NCBI GenBank assembly: GCA_023362775.1
Contig: JALMGJ010000020.1
Coordinates: 5,208,001-5,272,000, forward strand
Direction of reading: 5' to 3'
DNA from: Charina bottae
Lineage: Eukaryota > Chordata > Lepidosauria > Squamata > Charinaidae
DNA length: 64,000 nt
Position 1 is the stretch's first letter; each line of letters starts with the position of its first letter. Positions 21,084-31,857 of this stretch are shown here, in pieces. The position numbers were made by a program, and so were the translations under genes. The notes below the pieces were generated by a model. It was not told the origin of the DNA, did no database searches, and saw only the letters and a list, made by a program, of their open reading frames with translations.

Positions 21084-21637
21084 TGTTTTATCACACTGCA
21101 AAACTCCCTGAACTCTCAAATAGCCCACAAACGATCAATAGTGGCAAGATTACATGTACAGTATATACATGGTGTTGTGTTTTACTAGGTTCCAGTGTTT
21201 TGATTCAACAGCCCAAATTCTGCTTTTGGTCAGAACGATGCCCTGATTTATAAGGATATTGGTTATCAATGGAATCTTCATTTGAACTTTTAGCAGAATC
21301 AGGGGCAATTAAAAAAAATACTGTAACACAGATGTGTTTTTCTAACAAGCCTTTACTTGAATTTTATTATTCTGACATTTTTCATTGGAGGGAAAGATTT
21401 AAATCTCAGTTACCAAAATGTATTCAATGGAAATACAAGCAGCTGTGACTGACATTCTATTTAAAAGCAATTACAAATTACATGTCTGTTAGAATGGCAG
21501 AAGATTAATTCTTTCTTTCACAAAGTCTATTTCATAATATGATGAAGCCCGGCCAGAAGCACCTGCAGTGCGGATTTAAGGGGTGGGCTGTAGTACCCTC
21601 TCTCTCTGTGCTGTGTGTGTGTGCACAGGCATGCACA
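21084..21637. other. Unassigned sequence
   Basis: Nothing was recognised; a short (GT)n run lies at about 21611-21622 next to the following insertion. Confidence 0.5.
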
Positions 21638-23783
21638 AACAGCAAGGATAATTTTTTTTTTTCCATAAGTTTTATTAATTTTAAAATACACATTAAAAGC
21701 TAATACAAAAGGAAAGAAATAGAAATACAAAGTAAGAAAAGGGAAAAGAAAAAGTGAAGTCAAAAAATAACAAACAAGAAAAAATATAGAAAATAGATGT
21801 CCTCCAATTTATCCTTGAACTTTAAGTACAACAATTAACTTTAAATGTTAGTCCTTAATACAATACACAGAAACTTTTCTTTGTCATATACCCTTTGATT
21901 TCTATAATCCAATCTTCTGTTCTTCATATAGGTTTCGCCTTTCTTGATATCTTCCAACAATCCATCTCTGGTTTCTACTCCTTAGAATAGTAATCAAATG
22001 TTCGTTGTTGCATCAATTAAATGTTTTCCATTTGCTCTTTCCATTTTTACATCTATATTTATATCTTCAATAAAGTCCAATTAGTATAACAAATAAAGGC
22101 CTTATCTACGTCTAATAAAATACAGTATATTCTGTTCATGTTATGACTATATATTCCATTAATACATAATCTAACATATTACATAACATAATACATAATA
22201 TAGCAAAAATACAAAACCTAACATAACATATAACCTAATACATACAACATATTCTTGTAATAACCTACATTCTAATTCCATCTCATCATCTCATTGTCTT
22301 CTCATAAATGTGTCTCCAGAAAGAGTAATATATAATATCAACATATTTATTTATAATCTTGTATCTTACACTTAAAATATCATGTTTTTATGCATCTGTA
22401 AATTTCTCATATCTGTGCTTACTCTGTGTACAATACCAAATCCACATTTTCATTCACCTTGCATTCCAAATCAATATCAATAAATCTCCTGTTTAGGTTA
22501 TGCCAATATCACAATATGCAACTTGTTTATTTCTGTAACTCATGTGGGATATCAAAATGTTTATTTTGCCATATCTATCAATTTGCATATTAAAATCTTC
22601 CTGTCTCAGCTGCCACAATGTATTTATGCCCAAACATTTAATAGACCACTTCCTGTAAGATATCATAATCTTCTTCTGTACCAATACATTCAAAGTCCTC
22701 TTTCCCTGTTTCTCTACTGGTTCGAAAGATCTTTCCTCTGTTTCTAAATCTGTCCCTTGTACCTTCTGTTCCTGAGCCACCAAAACTATTAATATACGTT
22801 CTATGGATTTCTTAATTTGCAAAAAATTTTTGCTGGTTTCTTCCTTAAAATCCTGAAGTACTGTGAGAAAGGCCATTATTTATTGTTCAAAGCGTAATCA
22901 ACTGCCGTAGACAAAACAAAAAAATTTCTCAGGGAGCAAGGAACAGCTGTTCTATTATTTATCAATAATGTCTATTTCTTTAAGTGAGAAAAGCTTTTAA
23001 AGTAAGAGATGAAAAAATTCCACAGAGCAGTATTTCAAACAGTTTGTAAAGGGAAAGATGAAAATATATTCCAAATGAAAAATAGTCCTTTCTAAAAAAA
23101 AATAGAAAAGGAGAAAAAAAAAGGTAGAGAGGCACACATTCTCTATACTTTATTCTTTATTCTTCTTTATTCTTCAGGCTGCAAGCTGCTTAACCCAAAC
23201 AAACAATTTCTCAAAAGTCAGTAAGTTTGTCGAGTGAGAAATACCAACAAAGTCTCTTAAGTCCCAATTTCTCTGATACAAAAGAAAGGCAGAAAAATAC
23301 AAAACTTGTTCACTATGTTGCCAAAATAAAATCTATCAAACTTCCACCAAAATTAATTATAGCAAAGAAAACACAAAACTAGCCAACATTTTGAACGAAG
23401 TCCAAAGATAAATTTTAGAATAATAAAAATGTACTAATCTAAAAAGAAAACTAATATAAGGTGATCTAAAAGCTGGCTGTCACTCTTGTGTCTCCCAAGA
23501 GACTTACTGTTCTCTGCAGAGCTAGAATCCTCTTTCGGCCATTTCATTGCACCCCCCGTTCTTCTCCGCGGTGGAAACAACAAAGAAAAACAGGAGTGGG
23601 CAATTCCAATGGCTCTGTGAGCAATCTTCTGGTTCCCCCTTCTCCAGGGGGAAACTTCAGTGGTCCGTAGACCCCTGCAAACAAGATAGAAAGTTAGCCA
23701 GGTCTCAGAGCTCAGAGCTCTGAGAAACTCTGACTTGTCGAGCTGCCAGCCAGGCTTGGAGTGTCAACAGCAAGGATAATTTT
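21638..23783 (-). mobile_element. L1-like non-autonomous retroposon, copy 1
   Basis: The element spans about 21656-23765 on the minus strand. Its 5' end is 'ctccaagcctggctggcagc' and its 3' end '...aaaacttatgg' followed by a poly(A) of about 10. A duplication 'aacagcaaggataatttt' lies at 21638-21655 and 23766-23783. The body has a 5' region of about 890 nt with a short palindrome 'ctcagagctcagagctctgag', a 127-codon ORF, and an AT-rich 3' region of about 840 nt with 'acataacataat' repeats. No endonuclease or reverse transcriptase is present. The poly(A) and TSD imply mobilisation by an L1-type enzyme. Confidence 0.85.
22493..22876 (-). CDS. Short ORF of L1-like retroposon copy 1 (127 aa)
   Basis: The product is not recognised. 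The ORF starts at ATG 22876-22874 ('MAFLTVLQDFKEETSKNFLQ') and ends at a stop before the AT-rich 3' region. Residues 1-45 are rich in charged and hydrophobic positions in a spacing compatible with an amphipathic or coiled-coil helix. The C-terminal half is basic and aromatic. It resembles the N-terminal piece of a LINE ORF1 protein in position and composition, but no RNA-recognition or zinc motif is visible. The frame is open in two sister copies at 29469 and 32714, with about ten to fifteen substitutions from copy 2 and only a few from copy 3. It may be a residual ORF1 fragment rather than a functional gene. Confidence 0.5.
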   Translation of the reverse strand: MAFLTVLQDFKEETSKNFLQIKKSIERILIVLVAQEQKVQGTDLETEERSFEPVEKQGKRTLNVLVQKKIMISYRKWSIKCLGINTLWQLRQEDFNMQIDRYGKINILISHMSYRNKQVAYCDIGIT

Positions 23784-25430
23784 AAGAGGCTTTCATTTTT
23801 TGCATTAAGGAATGCCTGTTCTAAAAGATGATAAAACATATAGGCTTAGTATGCATTTATTGTATTTAACTCTGCCTAAGTGCATCATAGTATAACCAGA
23901 CATTTCATTTATTATTTATTTATTATTTAAATTTATCCCCGCCCATCTCCCCAAATAGGGGACTCTGGGCAGTTATACATTGATAGGAATTGGATAAGAA
24001 GGGTCATCCAGAAGAAACAAACCTCTGGACTCACAAGTGAGTCCTTGGAGGAAGTCAGAGCGAAAGTAAATTTGTAGGGAAACAGTTTTTATTATCACCA
24101 GAAAAAAAGAAATCTTGAACACTAGTCACTAAGTCTTCATAAATTGTATAAAACTATTCCCGATATCTTTACCATTGTTCAATGTACCAGCCAGGTAGAA
24201 GAAAACCTGTTTGGCCATTGCAACTGAAACGAGAGATAGATTTCGAAAATATATCAGCTGGAGGCACCGTTTCGAAATGCTGAAGTAAATTGTTTTTGTC
24301 AGATGTAAACTAACAGCTTACATACCTACTTACAATGTGTAGACATTTTGAAATAATTTAGCGCATCTCTGGTGGGATAGATCAAGCTCTGATCCTTGGG
24401 TGAGGGAGATCCCGTAATTCATGAGTGCTTCAAGCACAAACAAGAAATGAAATGAGTGGATTAAACATGTCAGCCCATTGAAAATCATTATATATTCTCT
24501 TTATACAAGAAAGTTTTAGCAATTGGTAAAATTGCTTTAGATGGGATGTATAGGGGAGGGGTGAAATCATTCTCCAAGACCTGCTTTCATAGGTTTCAAA
24601 AAATTTCTACTTTTTTCAACAAGTCTCTCCAAAGAAACAAACAAATAAGAATGTGGAAGATGAAAGAAGACAACATGAAATATCTACTGAATTAAACATA
24701 GGCTACAGCCTTCCATGTAGCTTGCACAAGCATACATACATGCATACATTTGCAGTCTCAAACAGTTAGTCTTGGCTGGATGCCACATGTTTTGAAAGAC
24801 TTCTTTAGTATATTATGATGAATGGAGAGTCGTATAGAAGCTTCTTGCAGGGCCACCTCCTGGTTTAATGGGGAGCTTTCTGTGATGGAGCAGAAATAAT
24901 GACAGGCTGAACAAAAATAAGGGAAACTTCAGGATGAATTAGACTGAGCATAGATGAAAGCCCCTTTGGAGCACTAATCCATGGTGGCAGAGAAGCAAAA
25001 TATGCTTACTCTCTTACTTCCATTGTATCTGTATCCACTGGACCACACTGTTGTTCTGTACTTTTTAGGTTGCTGGGAAGGAGATGCTGGAGCAGTTGGT
25101 AAGCGTTTGCATTATTCTTTGCCGTTATTTTCATTAGAATTACTTGGATTCTGACACCACTGTAAGGCAGGTTACGGTGATATAATTGAGACAACAACTT
25201 GAACCATTGCTTTGGTTTCTTTTCAGCTTGTGAATATCAGGGAAGTAGAGAGGTGAGGGTTACCAGCTGTTTACTTGATCCTTGTAGCTAATTAAAAGAC
25301 TGGCTCCATGGTTAAATTATGTAATTAATGCTTTTCTATGGAAGGTCTGTTTAAAGAAGCAGTGATAAGTCAGTTATTGAAACAAACTATCTTTGTTTCA
25401 AAAGAGTAGAGAAATCATCAAGTGACTTCA
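23784..25430. other. Unassigned sequence with one LINE tail fragment
   Basis: Apart from the tail fragment at 23906-23985 no repeat was recognised. Open frames are short. Confidence 0.45.
23906..23985 (-). repeat. L2/CR1-type LINE tail fragment
   Basis: A TTTA-rich run is followed by 'tccccgcccatctccccaaa' and 'gactctgggcagttatac', the minus-strand version of the common tail motif. Confidence 0.6.
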
Positions 25431-25439
25431 GATGGACCA

Positions 25440-26460
25440 TTTATGACCAAGATGATAGAGGAGGTGATGGCCTTATCATTTAAGAGACATATGCAGGACA
25501 TTTTTGATTATCTGGACCTACTGAGTCCAGGTTGAGGGACTGAGATTGCACTGGTCAACTTGGTGGACAGCAGGAACTGGCAGTGGGATGTGCTGCACTG
25601 CTAGTTTTCTTGGTCTTCTTGGGAGCTGTTGATATCTATCATAGGATCCTTCTGGACCACCTGGGAAATGGGGTCCTGGGAGCGTTGTTATGTTACAATT
25701 CCTCCTATTGGGCTATGTCCAGAAAGTGGTGAGAAAAGTCTATTATTTGACACTTAGTCCATGGGTCTGTCATTGCCCTCAAGATTTCATCTTGTATTCT
25801 GTATTTCATCAAACCACTGGAAGGAGTAATTCAGATCTTTGGAATGAAACGCCACCAGTAAGCTGATGACTTCCTCTTTTACAGCTCCTTGCCATATACG
25901 TACATACCTCCAAGGAGACTAGTTTGATGGGCTAGATAAAGGTGAAAAACTAAAATTAAATTGAGAAAGATAGTAGGATGGTGAGTCAGGAATTAAGTTT
26001 CATCTGTGAAGTAAATCTGTAGTAAACAGGATTGCATTCTCTTGGAAAGAGCAAGTCCGCAGTTTCAAAGGGTTCCTTCACTCCCTACTGTTTCTGGGTC
26101 TTCAGTGGCAAGGAGTACATTTGTCCAACTGCATCTAGTGTACCAGCTGTGAGAATTCCTGGGCTGGTGGGGCCTAAAAATGATCAGTCATTCCTTTATA
26201 TTAGACTGCTACAATGCACTCTACTTTGGGCTACCTTAAAAGAGTGTTCTGAAGTTTCAGCTGATGAAAAATGTAGCACTAGGCTGCTAACCAGTGCATG
26301 ATACCAGGATCAAATTATGCTCATGTTGTACGATCTGCAGAGCTTGCTAGTTGCTTATCAATCACAGTTTGAAGTATTGATTTTAACTTTTAAATTTCTA
26401 ATTAAGAGCTGATTCATCTGTATGGTTACACATTTATCTGAAAATTAAGAATCATAGGGG
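25440..26460 (+). pseudogene. Ancient L2-clade reverse transcriptase relic
   Basis: Several plus-strand windows decode to decayed L2 reverse-transcriptase blocks in their expected order. Around 25630-25660 the frame reads 'YHRILLDHLGNG', matching the family 'DHRILLDHL' after motif A. About 25780-25830 resembles the 'PQGS...LF' block, and 25858-25873 contains 'aagctgatgac', a remnant of the YADD catalytic box. C-terminal L2-like sequence ('RLLQCTLLWATL...CSTRLLTSA') follows near 26200-26300. Stops and frameshifts are numerous and no 3' tail is clear. It predates the SINE inserted at 26530. Confidence 0.6.
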
Positions 26461-26529
26461 AGGCTCTTCTTAAAGATAAAGGTCTCTTTATCAGCTAACT
26501 TCAAGAATTGCTTTTAGTCTCTTTAAAAA

Positions 26530-26856
26530 AGGTAAAGGTTCCCCCTGCACATTTGTGCAGTCGTGTCCGACTCTAGGAGCTGGTGCTCATCTCCGTTTGT
26601 TAGCCGAAGAGCCAGCGTTGTCCGAAGACGCTTCCACGGTCATGTGGCCACATGACGCGCACGGAACGCTGTTACCCACCGAAGTGGTACCTATTCATCT
26701 ACTTGCATTTGCATGCTTTCGAATTGCTAGGTTGGCAAGAGCTGGAGCTAGTGCAGGAGCTCACTCTGCACGCAGGGCTAGGGATTCGAACCTCCCAACT
26801 TGCGATCTTCTGATTGACAAGCCTGGCGTCTTATCCACTGAGCCACCACGCCCTTA
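26530..26856 (-). repeat. Complete tRNA-SINE with BovB-type end
   Basis: On the minus strand the copy has the head 'gggcgtggtggctcagtgga', the B box 'ggttcgaatcc', the shared body and the 3' end 'gagtcggacacgactgc' with a CTTTACC tail. It lies just downstream of the L2 relic. Confidence 0.9.
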
Positions 26857-27200
26857 CAGTTGCCAAAAAGGGATTTAAGCCCTTCCTCTTCAACCAGGTA
26901 TTCTGAAATACAGTATGAAACATTTTAGCAACTTTTATTGGGTTTTAGGAAGTGGTTATTGATGAATTGTGAACTGTTTAGTTAACGCCTGAACAAACTC
27001 CATAGAAGCAGGAGTGCTTTAGAATAATGGAAATTATATCAATATAGATGAGGCAGGGGCTGTGGCTTCTAAACCCATTATACCATACTAGCTTCAAAAC
27101 ATTTTATAGGTTATGATGTGCAGATATGAAGCACTCAATTTCCATTTTATGAAAGCACACACTCCTTTTTTACTGAGCATGTATAACTTTAACTAAATCA
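26857..27200. other. Unassigned sequence
   Basis: The first 60 bases may continue the L2 relic ('aagggatttaagcccttcctc'), and the rest was not recognised. Confidence 0.45.
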
Positions 27201-28591
27201 CTCCATTTTCCCTGTGAAACACAACTAACTATGTTTTTGATCCATTAATTTTCAGATCCATATTCCTTATTTTATCATACATTCTTTCAAACACTTGCTA
27301 CAAATCATTTAGGTTCTCAGTCAACAAGACATCACCATCTGCATACAGATGTACTTGTACAGTCACAGCTCCAACAAACACACCTCTAACATTATTCCAA
27401 TCATTCTTTATACATACAGATGTAGAAATACAGTAAACCATCATGTGGACACCATAACTGTGTACAGGTAGTCCTCAGGTTACAACCATTCATTCAGCAA
27501 CTGTTCAAAGTTCAAAGACTGTTGAACGAAGGGGACTTACGACAGCTCCTTGGAGTTACAGCCGTTGCAGCGTCCCTGATTGTTCTCATGCACAATTTAC
27601 TTCCCTCATGCATTGCCTTTATCACATTCAGGAACCAACTATCAATTCCATATTCATGCAAAACATTTCATCTTTTAAGTCTATTCACTTTTATCAGATA
27701 CATTTTCTGAATCAACAGACATACAATAAACTTCCTTTCTCACATCCCATACAATTCTCAATGACTTGTTGAAGAGCAAAAATCTGTTCTGTGCCCCCCC
27801 ACCTCCGCCTGGCACAGAGCTGCACTGCCCTTCCCAAATATTGCTCAGTATTATGCACCCTTCAGCTCAGACTTCTGCCATATACCTTCACTGGCACATG
27901 TTAACAAATTAATCTACATATATCTTTTGCATTTGCTCTTGCAAGCTTTCCCTTTGTATAATGAAACAATAATGGTATTTTTCCAATCATCATTTTAATG
28001 TTTCACACACATTAAACAAATCACACAGCCACTCTGTAAGCAAACCCACATTCATATTTTAACATTTCTCCAGTTACATCATTTTCAGCCTTCCCATTTT
28101 TTCAATATTTTTACAGCATTTATGACTTTCTTTTCATTAATTTTGTTTTGAACCCTAATATGTATAGTGTTCATCTCCATTCCACTCTTAAACATATGAC
28201 TCATTCCCATAAAAATCTCTAAAATAGTCCTTTCAGCATCCCCTCACTTCATTTTCATAGCAAATCATTTCATCACTTTTAACTCAATTTACACTACGAC
28301 AGGTACTTTGTTTAGACTTTTTCACTCACTTCCAAAACAAATCTTTATTTCCATCAACATTACTCTGTATTTTCTCTCCCTCTTTTAATTGCAATAGTTA
28401 ACTTTATTCTTTGCAGCTTTTTCCCCCATCTATACTTTTTTTGTGTGGCAAATATTCTGCTATATTAATATTTTTTGTGCCTGTCACAACTTTCATTTCA
28501 TCATCTACCCAGCCTCCTTTTCATTATTTCCACTAGCATAAATCAACCAGTTTGGCCCTCTGTAACATAATTTTTCCCCACAAGCAACTTC
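27200..28591 (-). pseudogene. Ancient non-LTR reverse transcriptase relic (clade uncertain)
   Basis: On the minus strand, degraded reverse-transcriptase blocks occur in order from right to left. A segment near 28130-28060 decodes to a 'K..NGKA..D.TGEMLKYE' type pattern. A palm-like segment with 'PLLFHYTKGKA' follows near 27960, and 'LYADGDVLLTENLNDL' lies near 27345-27300, a mutated YADD box (ADG). Downstream is 'DLKINGSKT'. These blocks fit an RTE/R4-like LINE, not BovB itself. Many stops are present and a Tigger-like fragment interrupts it at 27463-27600. An L1-like retroposon has inserted at its right edge (28592). Confidence 0.55.
27463..27600. mobile_element. Tigger-like DNA transposon, left end fragment
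   Basis: Following TA (27463-27464), the terminal motif 'caggtagtcctcaggttaca' matches the ends of the complete elements at 37985 and 50790. Further words ('gacttacgacagctcc', 'gttgcagcgtccc') match the interior of the 50790 element. The right terminus is missing. Confidence 0.65.
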
Positions 28592-30778
28592 CACATCTTT
28601 TTTTTCTTTTTCCTAAGTTTTATTGAATTTTAAAATACATATTAAAAGTTAATACAAAGAAAGAAATAGAAATACAAAGTAAGAAAAAGAAAAAGAAAAA
28701 GAAAAAGTGAAGTCAAAAAATAACAAACAAAGAAAATATAAGAAATAGATGTCCTCCAATTTATCCTTGAACTTTAAGTACAACAATTAACTTTAAATGT
28801 TAGTCCTTCATACAATACACAGGAACTTTTCTTTGTCATATACCCTATGATTTCTATAATCCAATCTTCTGTTCTTCATATAGGTTTCGCCTTTCTTGAT
28901 ATCTTCCAACAATCCATCTCTGGTTTCTACTCCTTGGAATAGTAATCAAATGTTCATTGTTGCATCAATTAAATGTTTTCCATTTGCTCTTTCCATTTTT
29001 ACATCTATATTTATATCTTCAATAAAATCCAATTAGTGTAACAAATAAAGGCCTTATCTACTTCTAATAAAATACAATATATTCTGTTCATATTATGACT
29101 ATATATTCCATTAATACATAACCTAACATATTACATAACATAATACATAATCTAACATAACATATAACCTAATACATATTATACCAACTCTTACAATAAT
29201 CATACAACATATTCATACATAACATCCTGTAATAACCTACATTCTAATTCCATCTCATCATCTCATTGTCTTCTCATAAATGTATCTCCAGAAAGAGTAA
29301 TCTATAATATCAACTTATATTTATATTTATAATCTTGTATCTTACACTTAGAATATCATATTTTTATGCATCTATACAGTTTCTCATATCTGCTCTCACT
29401 CTGTGTACAATCCAGGTCCGCATTTTCATTAACCTTGTATTCCAGATCAACATCAATAAATCTCCTGTTTAGGTTATGCCAATATCACAATATGCAACTT
29501 GTTTATTTCTGTAACTCATGTGGGATGTCAAAATGTTTATTTTACCATATCTATCAATTTGCATGTTAAAATCTTCCTGTCTCAGCTGCCACAATGTGTT
29601 TATGCCCAAACGTTTAATAGACCACTTCCTGTAAAATATCATAATCTTCTTCTGTACCAATACATTCAAAATCCTCTTTCCCTGTTTCTCTACTGGTTCG
29701 AAAGGTCTTCCCTCTGTTTCTAAATCTGTCCCTTGTATCTTCTGTTCCTGAGCCACCAAAACTATAAATATACGTTCTATGGATTTCTTAATTTGCAAAA
29801 AAGTTTTACTGATTTCTTTCTTAAAATCCTGAAGTGCTGTGAGAAATGCCATTTCCACCTACACCCCCCTTTCAGGTCGTAATCAGCTGCCGTAGTCAAA
29901 ACAAGAATTTTCCCAGGGAGCAGGGAAGGGAGCAGGGAACAGCGGTTCTATTATTATCAGTAATGTCTATTTCTTTAAGTGAAAAAAGCTTTTAAAATAA
30001 AAGATGAAAAATTCCACAGAGCAGTATTTCAAACAGTTTGTAAAAGGAAAGATGAAAATAAATTCCAAGTGAGAGAAAGTCCGTTCTAAAAAAAAAAAGT
30101 AGAAAAATAAGAAGGAAAAGAGGCACACATTCTCTATACTTTATTCTTTATTCTTCTTTATTCTTCAGGCTGCAAGCTGCTTAACCCAAACAAACAATTT
30201 CTCAAAAGTCAGTTAGTTTGTCGAATGAAAAATACCAACAAAATATCTTAAGTCCCAATTTCTCTGATATAAAAGAAAGGCAAAAAAAATACAAACTTGT
30301 TCACTATGTTGCCAAAATAAAATCTATCAAACTTCCACCAAAATTAATTATAGCAAAGAAAACACAAAATTAGCCAACATTTTAAACAAAGTCCAAAGAT
30401 AAATTTTAGATAATAAAAATGTTCTAATCTAAAAAAGAAAACTAATGTAAAGTGATCTAAAAGCTGGCTGTCGCTCTTGTGTCTCCCAAAGAGACTTACG
30501 TTCCCTGCAGAGCTAGGATCCTCCTTCAGCCATTCCACTGCATTCACCCCCGTTCTTCTCCGCGGTGGAAACAACAAAGAAAAACAGGAGTGGGCAATTC
30601 CAATGGCTCTGTGAGCAATCTTCTGGTTCCCCCCTCTCCAGGGGGAAGCTTCAGTGGTCTACAAATTCTGTAGACCCCTGCAAACAAGGTAGAAAGTCAG
30701 CCAGGTCTCAGAGCTCAGAGCTCTGAGAAACTCTGACTTGTCGAGTTGCCAGCCAGGCTTGGAGTGCACATCTTTTTT
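28592..30778 (-). mobile_element. L1-like non-autonomous retroposon, copy 2
   Basis: The element spans about 28604-30766 with the same two termini as copy 1. The duplication 'cacatctttttt' flanks it at 28592-28603 and 30767-30778. It carries small indels relative to copies 1 and 3 (extra 'ataccaactcttacaataat' near 29180, an expanded AAAG run near 28685) and is the more diverged of the three. It sits inside the old reverse-transcriptase relic. Confidence 0.85.
29469..29858 (-). CDS. Short ORF of L1-like retroposon copy 2 (127-129 aa)
   Basis: This is the same unrecognised product as at 22493. The likely ATG is at 29852; a GTG two codons upstream would add Val-Glu. The start region reads 'MAFLTALQDFKKEISKTFLQ'. 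Differences from copy 1 are mostly single-base substitutions and none breaks the frame, although the surrounding untranslated sequence carries indels. Function is unknown; an ORF1-derived RNA-binding protein is one possibility. Confidence 0.5.
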   Translation of the reverse strand: MEMAFLTALQDFKKEISKTFLQIKKSIERIFIVLVAQEQKIQGTDLETEGRPFEPVEKQGKRILNVLVQKKIMIFYRKWSIKRLGINTLWQLRQEDFNMQIDRYGKINILTSHMSYRNKQVAYCDIGIT

Positions 30779-31158
30779 CTTTATGTCCATTTTCCATTCG
30801 TTTTGTTGTAAGAATAATCTATTCTGTCATATTTGGCAGTTATTCCCCAAGCAAGCACTGTTTTTGAAGACTAACAGCTAATTTCCAGTTTGTCCAAATT
30901 AACCCCTTTAAGTTTTCTGCATTTCAAAAACGGACCCAGCTAAATGATCCTGGGTTTTGCTCCTTGCCCTCCCCACCCCTCTTCTCCAAGAGGGACATCA
31001 GGATTACTTAAGCACTGAAAGACAGTAGACCACCACATAAACTACATTTTTAAAACCCCTGTGACCCCATATGTACATGTAAACACAGAAACACACCTTT
31101 GAACTTGTCTGACTTCTACATGGGATCTCTCCTGAACAATCCAATCAAATATAATGCC

Positions 31159-31579
31159 AGTTATATCAGGGCTTTCCAAACTTTTCCCGTGGCGACACAC
31201 CAATGGCGGTGTGTGAGAAAACCACCACTGTGGCGGTGCGCTAAACCCCAGAAACGCCGCAGTGGCAGCGGCGCGCAAAAACCCAGAAGCGCCACCGCGG
31301 GGCTTCCAGGTTTCTGCGCGGCAGTGGCGGCAGCACTTCCGAGGTTTGCGCGCCGCCATTGCGGCGCTTTCAGATTTTCGTGCAACGCAGCGGTGGTGGC
31401 AGCGGTGTCCTAGTCTGCCGTGCGAAAACCCGGAAGCGCTGATGGGTCTCCGCCTCCATGTGTGCGGCCACGTGGCGGCACGCCATCAGCACTTCTGGGT
31501 TTTGACGCGACACACCTGGGCCCCGCAGGCGACACAGTATTGTGTCGCAACACACAGTTTGGAAAGCTATGAGTTATAT
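31159..31579. mobile_element. hAT MITE (copy 3), long form, perfect TSD
   Basis: The element is 31167-31571 (405 bp), about 135 bp longer than its sisters. Ends are 'cagggctttccaaact' and 'acagtttggaaagctatg'. The duplication AGTTATAT is exact at 31159-31166 and 31572-31579. The extra length is GC-rich interior made of 'ggcggcagc' and 'gcgcaaaaacccagaagcg'-like units, so the interior appears to expand by internal duplication. Confidence 0.92.
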
Positions 31580-31634
31580 CTTGGGATTCTTCAGAGCTGA
31601 GATACTGGAATGCTTTGAAAATGGTTTGTGTTGC

Positions 31635-31845
31635 AAGTTTACTGACTGGGATTGTCCAAGCTAGCTGCTCTATGATGCCACTCCAGTTTCTCAGCTGTAT
31701 TGGCTGTCAACCTGTTTCCAGGCGGCTAATTAAAGATCTTAATGGCTTGGGGCCAGCGTGCCATAGATTCTTGCTGCTGCTGCTGCTGCATTTGATTGGC
31801 CTCTTTGGTTACCTTGACAAACATGCCCGTTCTTATAGCACTCTG
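31635..31845 (+). pseudogene. L2-clade LINE C-terminal relic
   Basis: The plus strand decodes in part to 'LQFLSCIGCQPVSRRLIKDL' and 'NGLGPACHRF', a decayed form of the L2 C-terminal 'LHWLPV...FK..KALNGLGP' block. It includes a (CTG)5 run. An L1-like retroposon interrupts it at 31858. Confidence 0.6.
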
Positions 31846-31857
31846 GTAACCTGGAAG